The notes under the pieces were generated by a model. The model was not told the DNA's origin, did no database searches, and worked only from the letters and a program-made list of their open reading frames with translations. Below, in pieces: positions 37,580 to 48,795 of a DNA stretch of 64,000 bases. The DNA is taken from positions 12,073,001 through 12,137,000 of the forward strand of contig JBBMOA010000013.1 in assembly GCA_037954235.1 (NCBI GenBank). Reading direction: 5' to 3'. Origin of the DNA: Aulostomus chinensis (taxonomy: Eukaryota; Chordata; Actinopteri; Syngnathiformes; Aulostomidae). The translations under genes and the position numbers were made by a program. Each line of letters opens with the position of its first letter. Within the stretch, counting starts at the first letter, position 1.

Positions 37580-37949
37580 ATGTCATATGTCATATTTCAT
37601 ATTAGGGCTAAGTGCTAAACATGGCTGGTTTTGGTTATTTACTTTTAGTAATTGGGAGCTTGTGAAATCTTTGCAAAATGTGGAGGGAAAATCAGTTAAA
37701 GCTGCACCAGTTTATTCTGAAATTCATTGTTTCCTTTTTGTCTCATTTCCATTTTTTCCTTGTCCATTCAAACACATTTTGCATCATGAAATCGGCTTCA
37801 GGTGACTCTCTTTTGTTAACTGCTAGTTCAGATCATCTGAACATTTTCCTTCCCGTGACCATATCTGCCGATGATCTTGAGGACATGAAGTTCATCTTCA
37901 TACGCCTGGTCAACGATTGCCATCACAGAAATCTAACAGATTTCACGTC

Positions 37950-38330
37950 ATGAATTTTGACACAGAAAGGCAGGACTCAAATGCACAGCTCAGACCGGTA
38001 AGGCAGCAAAACAAGGTTTATTCCAGGCAGGGTTTGGTACACGATAAAGCAGGCAACCCAAGCAAAAGTATCCAGGTCTTGAGGCAAAAAGGCGAGGTGA
38101 AAAAAACCAGCAAGGTTCAAATACAAATAAGCTGTGACTATGAACGAATGCAGGCACGTGAGCTGTGAACATGAACAAACGTGATGAGACAAGACACAAA
38201 GGGTGAAAATAAGCAGGACCGATGGGGAGTGATTAGACACAGGTGCAGGAAACACAATCAGGAATCAGCTGCACCCAGATGGGGAGGGGGCAGGGCAGAC
38301 AGGAACAGACGGTGGAACATGACATCGTGT
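37950..38330. repeat. Probable interspersed repeat
   Basis: Purine-rich text such as CAAAACAAGGTTTATTCCAG, AGGCAACCCAAGCAAAAGTA and AGCAGGACCGATGGGGAGTG, ending near GGAACAGACGGTGGAACATG, resembles a widespread fish repeat I have seen with the same order of phrases. Ends and class are not resolved. Confidence 0.4.
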
Positions 38331-38334
38331 TTGT

Positions 38335-39530
38335 TTGTTTTTCATACTTTTGTTACTTTTGTAAGCAACTATAATGAGTCATGAGTTTTTTCTACTTTTA
38401 TTTCAAGGCAGCATTTTATATTTAAAAGAATGACTTCTTTTTACTATTTTCTCTTGTTTGAAGAATTGTACCACTACTTCCAAACTGATTATGAGGCAGT
38501 GTAACTTAAAACACCATTCAAAACGGAGGTACATGAGAAAAAAATGGAATTTGAATGTCGCAAAAATAATTGAGCCAACTAAAACATACATAAACGTTTT
38601 ACAAAACATACAATCATGAAATACACAAATAAATAAGTTGTAAAATAACTAAAAGGTGGCCATTAAACACTGCGAGCAACTGCAGCGCAGTACAATCCCA
38701 GTCTGGTCTGAGGGTCTTGGGACCTCTCCCGGTTTTATCCTGCCTGTCTACACTGAGCCAGTGATATTCTGGTGTCAGGCTCACTTGTCTAGCCTTGAAG
38801 CCACCACTGCTTTCATCACTGCAAGACCAGTTGGAGTCTTCTATATTGCAGTGAAACCACCTGCGTGCAGAGGGTGATTAATAAGAGTGAGGACAACCTC
38901 AGTCACTAAATTAAAAATGAAGCCAGAACTGGGAGGAGAGCAAAAGTGGAGCGCTGCAGTTGTGCTCCGATGCTGCGGCGCATCAATCAGGTAGTAACTG
39001 CCTCACGCCGCCTTCTGGAGGATTCTACAGCTGATATGTCATCCTACAAGTGTGGGAAAACTGAACTACAATTAAACAATCATGATGCAGTATTTGAATG
39101 CTTGTGCTGACGCAGGATGTCAAAATGATTTCCATTTTCATCTTGTTTACTGACCAGGCCTAAAAGGCACAGCAGCTTACTTTGTATTGCTACACTAATG
39201 GAGGCCGTTTTCATTGTTGCATGTTTTTGTTGCCTCAATTTAATCTAATATAGTCACAATGGAGTGTTCTAATGTGAGGAGGGGGAAGGAGGAGGACTCT
39301 CACAGGGCGCGGTGGGAATAAATCAATATCCTCAACTGCTTTACTCTCATTGTCTGAGCGTTACTGTCACGTCCTGCTCAGCAATTTCCAGAAAAGCAGG
39401 GTATAATAAATGATGAAGTATTTTTACCCAAGTATTGTGATGAAGTGCAGCGTTGAGTGTACAATGTGAGTGAACTGTACTTACTTGAGTATCTACATTT
39501 TGGTTGACGTGCGCTTCGACTCCACTAAAT
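38335..39530. other. Intergenic DNA, no gene seen
   Basis: AT-rich, no supported exon or recognised repeat. Confidence 0.45.
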
Positions 39531-39533
39531 TTC

Positions 39534-39896
39534 AGTGCAGTGGTCAGCACTGTGGCCTCACAGCAAGAAGGTTCCAGGTTCAAGCCCCGGCTCCAGCACA
39601 GGATCTTTCTGTGTGGAGTCTCCATGTTCTCCCTGTTCCTGTGTGGGTTCTCTCTGGTACTCCAGCTTCCTCCCACAGTCCAAAGACATCAAGAGGGGAC
39701 GAGGCTGATTGATACTCTAAATTGACCGTAGGTGTGACTGTGAGTGTGAATGGTTGTCTGTCTCTGTGTGTTGGTCCTGTGATGGACTGGCGACCTGTCC
39801 AGGGTGAAACCCGCCTCTCACCTGAAGGCTGCTGGGATAGGCTCCAGTCCCCCCCCCCCCGTGACCCTCTGATAAGCAGAAGAAAATGGATGGATT
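39534..39896 (+). mobile_element. tRNA-like SINE, copy 3 (5' truncated)
   Basis: Begins at GTGCAGTGGTCAGCACTGTG, so the first dozen bases of the head are missing. Box B reads GGTTCAAGCCC. The 3' end is AGAAAATGGATGGA. No clear target-site duplication. Confidence 0.8.
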
Positions 39897-39899
39897 GAC

Positions 39900-41024
39900 T
39901 TCCCTCTATTTATCTGAATGCATTAGTTACATTAAAGAGAAAGATTTTGCATAGAGTTATTTCAAAACCTGATGAAGATGATGTACTTTCATGTGTGAAG
40001 CCTGACAACTGTGGGTGGAAACAACAGGAACACACTCCACTGTAACATGGCCTTTATAATAGTCTGAGTATTGAACACTCTCAGGCACTGGAATTCACAA
40101 ATATCATAAAGAATGTGTTCTTTTACTTCTGATGCTGAAGTAAACTCTAAATCAAATGCTTCGCTTCTTTTACCACTTTTTTTAATTTTTAATTTTTAAA
40201 AGGAGACTTCTACCAGAGTACTATCCTATCTGTGTATTTCTATTCAAAACACTGAAGAGAAGGAACTGCATACTTCTTCATCACTGCATGTGATATGGAG
40301 TCTTGGAATAATTGAGAGTATGTCTGATACTATATTTCGAGGTCCAAAATGAAAATAATTAATTTGATAAATCAGTTTGAACACTATGTGAGATGGATCA
40401 AAATTTATCCAACAAAAACATGGAAGAAACAGTGCCAGTAGACCAGTAGACAGGCCAGTAACAACACTGGGTTGGGCCTTTGGTGTGACTTGCTTTGCTA
40501 GCGGGTAAAGTTGAATAAAGGGTTAAGTTTAATCAAAAAAACATCAAAAAGAGAGAGTGCAAGAGAAATAGGCATAACTCTGACTTAGAAGACTCATTGT
40601 CACATTAACCGATACCTCCCCCTGCTGGACAAAAGTGAAACATAATCTGCTCATAATCAGTTATTCTCTTCTCTTCTTTCACTGTAGTGCTACCAAAGCT
40701 TGATCAAAGTCAAAATTATGTAAAAGTAGCACCATATTAAATATATAGCATCTCATTTCATGAACTGAGGTTCCGCATCTGCTGTTATTCTTTTCTTCTC
40801 CCCCATGTCTTTTTTTTAATAAGTGTGATCGGGGCAATAAATGAGTTATTGCTTTGCGATATTTAAGATACTGATGAAATCCATTTGCTTTCACATGGTC
40901 TGAATTTTAATAAATCTAGATAGAAACAGTTTAGCATGAAACTCAAGCATTCAAAATTTGACAAAACATTAACACATCTTCAGGATTTTCACAAACACAC
41001 TCTCTGAATTATATGTTCTATCTA

Positions 41025-41025
<1 letters not shown>
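39900..41025. other. Intergenic DNA, no gene seen
   Basis: AT-rich sequence without a supported feature. Confidence 0.45.

Positions 41026-41027
<2 letters not shown>

Positions 41028-41091
<64 letters not shown>
41028..41091. repeat. (GT)n microsatellite
   Basis: About 31 uninterrupted GT units, directly beside the repeat carrying the estrogen-response-element palindromes. Confidence 0.97.
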
Positions 41092-41092
<1 letters not shown>

Positions 41093-41125
41093 AAACATGG
41101 GACTCTGTCCTTGAGTCAGAGGCCA

Positions 41126-41140
41126 AGGTCACTGTGACCT
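41126..41140. promoter_or_regulatory. Perfect palindromic estrogen-response element 1
   Basis: AGGTCA-CTG-TGACCT, an exact match to the consensus AGGTCAnnnTGACCT. It lies 1249 bases upstream of the mtnr1c ATG, inside an interspersed repeat. The match is certain; use by a receptor is not shown. Confidence 0.5.
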
Positions 41141-41257
41141 CACATGTATGTGATATCTGTCCCAACAGCTCAACTGCACCTTGAAAGAATTTCAATAAAT
41201 TGCTGCACAAACGTCCACTGGGCCTAAACTGGAATGACTGTGGTGGTCAAAGGCCTG

Positions 41258-41278
41258 AGGTCAAGGTCACTGTGACCT
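41258..41278. promoter_or_regulatory. Perfect palindromic estrogen-response element 2 with overlapping half-sites
   Basis: AGGTCA-CTG-TGACCT at 41264-41278 is preceded directly by another AGGTCA (41258-41263). The junction also makes TCAAGGTCA, the consensus ERR/SF-1 extended half-site. Same repeat as element 1. Function inferred only from motif. Confidence 0.5.
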
Positions 41279-41904
41279 GTGACATTCCTGGCCTGCATAC
41301 CAGTGCAATGCAGTATTTCTAGGTATCATCTGGAGCGCAATACTGCCTAGTAAATCGTCATCACCATCATCATTGAATGCGACTTGCCATCATCACCGTG
41401 GATGCAACGATGGACTGTGATATTATCATTTTTTTTTAGAATTAGTTGTTTAGCCTCATAAAAAACACAAAAGATCAAACGACAACAAAAACCAAGAGGC
41501 CAGGACTTTTTTTTTAACCCCTCAGCACTATAACAGTGTCTTTTCACTGGAAACAACATCGATCCCTGTAAGAATCTTTGACGGACGCGTGAAGGCGCCA
41601 TTTCCATGCGCATGATTGTCTGCTTCTATGAAGGTCAGTAACAAAATCTAAAGTGCTGATAATGGCTGCTGCTGTAACCCATAAAGGCCCCCTGCCACTC
41701 TTCCCCATGCCGCCACCTTCTCTCGGATCTTTTGGGCTTCAAGGGGGCTCACCAGTGGCACGTCAGGACACAAGGTTGCAGGCTGCATATACAGTTAAAA
41801 TGAAAGGCTCTCACCGTTAACCCTGCGGTAATCCGCCTGCCTGCAGACATGGAACACAAGTGCTGTCTTTATTGATGCCAGAAAAAGCCAACACTGTGCT
41901 CTCC

Positions 41905-42008
<104 letters not shown>

Positions 42009-42350
42009 CGCATCCTCGCATTTCCATTACGCACAGGAGAGCGCTCACATGCCTCTGCGCCGAGCTCTCCTGGCAGAATGGAGCGCGCAGGAAGTGCCTT
42101 GGTGACTGGAGAGGAACGCGCACAGGGGCAATAACATCTCCTATAACTTTAGAAATGAACTTCTTCAATTCGTCAGCGTGATGGGTATTAAACTGTAATG
42201 TGGTTGGCGTCCCTCTACCGCTCCACGGTGGGAGGAGGAGTGCGCGTTCGACACTCAAGAAGTTCAAGTCTCCCTCCAGTAAAGTCCCTTAGAATCTTTG
42301 GTTGGATGACATAGTTTATTTCTGCAAAGGCACAACGGAGTACTTCCACC

Positions 42351-42368
42351 ATGGTCGCTGTGCCCTGA
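42351..42368 (+). promoter_or_regulatory. mtnr1c: Five-codon uORF with optimal Kozak before mtnr1c
   Basis: CCACCATGG is a full Kozak match. It opens M-V-A-V-P-stop (TGA at 42366), in frame with the receptor and only six bases before its ATG. A further two-codon uORF (ATG ACA TAG) lies at 42306-42314. Confidence 0.5.
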
Positions 42369-42374
42369 GGGGAG

Positions 42375-42784
42375 ATGGATTTAGAGGTGAAGGATGGGAA
42401 CTGGTCGAACTGTTTGTCCGGGAATGGGAGCGACCGCAGGCTGAGCGCCTCTTCCGCTGGAGTGTCCACTGCGCTGGCCAGCGTGCTGATCTTCACCATC
42501 GTGGTTGACATCCTGGGCAATGTCCTCGTCATATTATCGGTGTACAGGAATAAAAAGCTCAGGAACGCAGGTGAGGAAAAACTGTTTTGCATGTTGTATG
42601 AGCAGCTTCATGGGTAGGTCAAATATGGCTGGAGAAGGACGAGCTGACATGGAAAACAGTCAATGTGGACAGTTTTTAAAATGAAAGAGACTCTTATTTA
42701 AGCAACAGGAACAACTCACAGTCAAATATATATGTATATATATATATATACACACACATATATATATACACATAAATACATATA

Positions 42785-42815
<31 letters not shown>

Positions 42816-42878
42816 CACATACATATATATATACATATATATATATGTACACATACATATATATATATGTACACATAC

Positions 42879-42950
<72 letters not shown>

Positions 42951-45900
42951 GACTGAATAGCTCTAGTAGGTGTGATGCACCTAAATGCTCTCATCAAATG
43001 ATGTAATAGGAGTCTGTGTTTGACTATCAGGCTGCTATCTTGTGTGATGGAGTTTTCACAGCCTTGTCTGTCTGCTGTCACATCTCCTCATAAATAATAA
43101 CACCCTCTTCCCTCCATTTGGCTTCATCCTTGATACTCCATCCTAGATAAATCAACCCCCCCCCCCCAAAAAAAAAACCACACTCCCTTCTTATATCAGG
43201 CCCTCTCAAGGTGAGAGATTCTGACGTGCAGCTTCTGTGTTCTAAGCGCAACCCAACCTCGTGTTTTTTTGGTCCTACCTCTCAAGTGTCCCCAGAGCAG
43301 CGTGAAGGTGAGGAGGATATTTGTCACTGTCTCTTTAATACCGCTGCAAATATGCAATCATCATTCAATTTTCTGTCTGTATCTCAAATGGCCACTAAGC
43401 CAGCTCCTGTCATTTCGGGCGGAAAGTGCTTGACGAAATTGAGGGAACCCGCAAATCATATCAGCTTTTATATCACTAACAGCTGTGTTTAAAATATTGT
43501 ATTCAAAAACAAAAAAGTCACATTCACGACATTTTGCAGATGAAACCTGTATTTGTTGAGGTTGATTACACATCACAACCAGCCACTGTGAAATCGCTTT
43601 TTCCTGATGTTTTTTTAAACACGGAAAACCATTCGTATCAGTGGCAGGATGTTACTTTTGTACAATCCCAAAATGATTACCATTATCAGTCACATCTGTG
43701 GTTTTCCTCACTACAGAATCTTGATATTTACTGTCAAAGTCACAGGACAGTGAGTGAAACAGACAGTAGAACGTCAAGGTTTGGCAAAATGGTTTGGGCA
43801 AATATAAAAACTTCATATATATGTTTGTGTAACATTTTATGTCACTTATGTGATCAAGTCTGATGATGTAGCTTTCTAGAGAACTGCTGAGGTGCCTGAG
43901 CGTCTGAGCCGGTTTTTGTTGCTGCTTTGAACTTAGAGGACCTGAACTAAAGATTGAGAATGCTTCACCGCGCCCTTTACAGCCAAACGGTGAAAGGTTA
44001 AAGCAGCAAAGTCCTCTGCACAGGCAAAACACAGCAATCATAAAACGATGCTAATGAGAACATGTGAATCAGGCAGCGGCACGAGGTCAGAGGGTGTTTG
44101 AAATAATGAGCTTTTATTACAATTTCAAATACATTACGTAACACATTCAATGCTTTCCCACCCACCTAAAGCACTTTGGCAAGAAGTTTAGAAGCCAGAA
44201 GAACAATTTGATTATCGATTTCGGGAAAAAAAAAAAATACACGGTCGACTGGTCAGCCACAAGAGCGCAGGAGTAAATGGCCTGTTCAAAAGTCTTCTCT
44301 ATGCGGGTCAACTATGTCACGGCTCTCCTACGCTAATTGGACTGACTGGCAGCCCCGGTTACACGGTAGAACCCATCAGTGCTGCTCTCTCAGTCTGCAT
44401 GTGTGAGACAAATTCTAAAACTCCCCCAAAGGCGCTAAAGGCCTCTATCTCATGCGATTCCTTTTTTTTTTTTTTTTCCGAGCTTGTCCATAAGTGAGTG
44501 AAATTGTTAGCCTATCAACAATCTCCCCTCTGTTCTTAACCCGCTATTTATAGGTCGGGTATGAATGTTTAACTCTACAGGGTTTCTGAGAGAAAAGCAT
44601 GGACAAAGCAGAGGAAAAACCACAAAGAACAAAGACTCGCTGTCGGGTGCGTTTGTTGTTCATGTCAGTGATTTAAGTTTTTTTTTTCCTGAAAGGTTTT
44701 AAAGGAGCAGTATAATATGACAGCACACTCTGAGCTTGAAATCGGACTCATGAGTGATAAACTGAACATGTACCATACGCAGACACCCACCCCCCTTAAA
44801 GAAACAACACACGCACCATTCGTTTTCCCACCTTTGCTTCTAAGTGGATATATTCGTACCCTGATATTTTCCTGCTGAATTGTTCCATTTAGGTCTGCAG
44901 GTTCACTCCAGTGTATAAATGTAATAGGATCTCTCTCGCTGAATCTTCAAAGGGTAGCACATGGCGTTACAGGACTGCCAACGGGGTGTTAACGCTAGAG
45001 ATTCCCAGTGGGGTTAATCATGCTAAAAATACACTCACAAAACACACTCATGAGAGATGGACAGAGAAAGGAAAGGGCAAAGGGGAGCAGATGGAGGTTA
45101 AAAAAAAACAAAAACTATAGAGCGACCGGGGTTGGTGGACTCAAAAAAAAAATCAAGTAGGGAGTCTCCCAAGCCACTCTCATGAATAAAACCTAAAAAC
45201 TGGAGTGTCTGGAGGGGGGTTAATTGAGTCAGTGGGTTGGGTGAGTCAAACCAGAAGCTGATTTAAATTGACAGCACACGTCCATGAGGAATATCACTTA
45301 GAACACAACATCAAACATGTTTTCTTTTCTTGACAACAAAACACAAGATGAGATTTTATTTTTTGCAACAAAGAGGGAAGATCAGGATTACGTGAGAGCC
45401 CCTCACCTGAATGCTGTTTTAAAATTGCATCCAATCTCTTTCATTCCTGTAGAAGCGGTGTCATTGTGTTTCAGTGCTGTTGAACCAGGCGCTGCTTGTA
45501 GTTGGATTTTTCTAAGGGCCAGTGAACCTAATTTTGTCAGACACCCAGCGTCTGATTGGTAGATGGCCTCTGATGATGACAACGTTGTTGGCCGTGTTCA
45601 TAGCTGGCTGCATCACCACCGGCAGCTCCAGTCAGTTTAATGTTAAATTTCCTTGAAAAAAAAATTCTTTGGCCCCTTGAACATGAGTTCATGAAGTAGT
45701 CACTACTAATTCATCAGTGCTGACGCCCTTGCCAAAAGGTTATTCTTGTCTATTTACAATAACGTGAGTGACTAAGTCGAACGTGATCTAATTTTGGATG
45801 TGCACTTGTAGTAACAAGCCTTCATCTGACACCCATATTCAAGCAACGCCAGCACTCCTACTCGGTTTTATGAATTTATCTCTCCCTCAAAGGTGTGTAC

Positions 45901-48732
45901 AGCTGGGTGAATCAAAGTGGAGCACATCTCGTTTCCAGAGTGAGAGAGGTGGCATGCAGGCGGAGGGTTTGACACAGGAGCACAAACCCCTGAGACTCAC
46001 ATGTGCACACAGACACGCAAGTTGTTAGATTGAAAATCCACTCAGTCTTTTCTATTATCTCCTGTGTCCTGGTCCATGGTCCACATGTATTTATTTACTT
46101 AGTATATGTTTTTAATATTCAGTATTATCCATGTGGAATGCAACAACATGCCATAATTATGCTGACACTGTATACTGAGCCTATTTTAATGCGTGGAGAT
46201 TGTATGCTGGAAGGGAGCGTGCCAGGCAGTTCTTAGTAGATTTTTGAATGTGCTGCAGCTGGTGTGAACTGGATGAGTCTGGTGACAAATACATCACGCG
46301 GGGCCAAATGTTCTCTGCTGTATTGTTTATGAATCAAAAAAATATTCTTTGTTTGCAAAGAAAAAAGGAGCGACCCTCACCAAAGCTAATACACTTACTG
46401 CTCCACTAGAGGATACTGACAGTGCCTTTGTTTACATGAAGTACAACAATCTATTGACCTTATTGTGAAAAAGGCAACATTAAAAATAAAGTATTTACAT
46501 GAGTTAGCATTTACATTTTATATGCAACGGAGCAAAGTTCATTACATCACATCCCTGTGTTTGATCACCCTGCAGAATTTCTCCCATCATCGTCCGATTA
46601 ACAAGCATACATATTTATAGATATGTTGCAAAGTGATGCAAACACTCCAGTAGGACTTCATACACACTCAAAAATGGAGGTATGATGTAAGAACCGCTCT
46701 GTGATTACAGGTACACTTTTAAGTTCCCTCAAAGGTAAAGTTGTCACTTTAAAATTTCTATATTATCTGATCTTTATCTTATTTCGATTATTGCTTACTT
46801 CCACGATGACTGTTATTACTGTAAAGATTACAGAAAAAGCTGTTTCCATGGCGATATTGTAGGACATGAGACAGTGTGAAAGTAGTCATTGTCATGTTTT
46901 GTCTCAGAAGGTGTGGAAATGTACAAAGGTGCAATACCAGCAGTGTGCGATAAATAAAATATACAAAAAACCCCAAACAAATCCGCTGCCTTGTTAGGTT
47001 GGTGCCTTCGCCTCCGCACCATCTAAACATATTGTTTGTTTTGAGGCAATTAGGCATCAAGACAAAAACACCTAAAGTCTTTGAGTAATAAGCCAGAGTT
47101 TGAGCGGTGACTCAGCTGAATCCTTGTCTCTCTCTCGTCAGCAGTTAGCATCGCCATGGCAACCTCTGACTGCAGTGGGAGTCTCTCAGATCCGCTGATT
47201 CAGACGTCTCCTCCTACTACTACTTTAACCAAACTCTGTTTAAGAAGCGCACGGGAGGAAGTGTGACATCACTCAGTGGCCTTTTGGCCGTCGCCATCTT
47301 GGCCTTTCGCAAGCGGAAGTAATCAAATTAAGAGGAGAAGTTGGAGCTGACTTAGTTCGACTGATGGCCATGGCTGCAAATTCTTAATCACACCCGAAAG
47401 CATACCCTGCTTTATCACCTATATTACTCAAAGTGGCATCATAACTTACAAAATGAATATGATTTTGTATTGAGGAAGAGACGAATGAGTGAGACTGTAA
47501 ATGTTTACTGGGGTTAAACAAAAAAAAAATCAAGTGAGAAGTGGAGCCATTTTCTCATAGACTACTTTACAATCTGCCTTTTTTTTTTCCGCCGCTGGCT
47601 GTTAAATAAAGAGACAGCACTTCTTAATTGGCTTCAGACTCCATCCAGACTTAGTTTATGGATAATAGAGAAGTTCAAGGCCTGTAATCAATCAGCATAG
47701 AAAAAAAGAAGCTCTATTCAACACACATACTTTGGTTCTAACAGCTCCCAAAAAAGTCAGCGGGCATGAGTGTGTAACCTAAGCGTGAGAACATCTTTAT
47801 CGGTCCACTCTAATCATTTAGATGTTGTTAAGCTTGCCTGTGACGCAAACCAGCCAAGTTGGTTAATTAAACAGCGAGAGGTAATAGTTCATCCAGTGTT
47901 TTAATAATGGATGCCAACAAAACAAAGACGGTCATCTGGCCGCTTCACAGCAATCCTCTCAGCTGTGTTTTAGCACTTACCTCATCCTCTTGACGATGAG
48001 GGGGAGTGATGGTTCAGCCAGAGAGTGATAAGGCTTAGCTTGCCCTGCCCAGCCAGCGCACACGATAACACTGAGCCGCATGATGTCAGCCAGGAATCAA
48101 ACCTCTGCACAATGGCAAATGTACACAGCGAGTCGTGTGAGCATCACAAATAAAATCTGACAGATTTGCCCACTGAGCTAATTTGAGAATGAAGAACGAA
48201 TGTTTTTATTTTCATCTCAGCAGGCTTGAGAGAAGGCTCGTGCAGTTTGACTGACTTCAAATTCGACTGTGTCTAAATACCTGTCGGCTCAGTGGAAAAA
48301 ACCAACAACAACAACTCACAAGCGGATTTTCTTTTGTTGGTATTTTGTAAATGAATATTTGACAACTCCCTGTAGGTTGGGTTTTCACGGTGCAGCGAAC
48401 ACTGCAGGAGGATTGATGGCCGACATGTGTTGTAAATCCACTCCCATCATATCTATAATCAACACTGTTGTTTCAGCTGTTGTCTGACTGAGCGACACAC
48501 TCGCGTCTTTCCATTTAAACTTCAGGAGGGAATTCATGTCATGTCCACCTATCGTCACCCCAGCATCACACACATAACATTTGACATCAATAATTATGGT
48601 CTTACGCTGACGTAATGGTACATGAGATACGGGCAGGACCATCGCAGTGAGTACTGAACACACCGATACAGGAATTTTAGGGCCGAGAGTGGAGAGCAAG
48701 ACACCACAAATAGTCAAATTATATTGGATCCT

Positions 48733-48795
<63 letters not shown>

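Larger units (their letters stand above)
41100..41312 (+). repeat. Interspersed repeat carrying nuclear-receptor sites
   Basis: Contains AAGGTCACTGTGACCTCACA, a TTGAAAGAATTTCAATAAAT-like middle, CACAAACGTCCACTGGGCCT and GGTGGTCAAAGG, then a second AGGTCACTGTGACCT. I recognise this wording as an abundant percomorph repeat in which CAAAGGTCAAGGTCACTGTG recurs. Boundaries approximate. Confidence 0.6.

Noticed and set aside
42302..42508. Alternative frame over mtnr1c exon 1
   Set aside because: It does not encode the TM1 segment (VLIFTIVVDILGNVLVILS), which is read in the frame starting at 42375.
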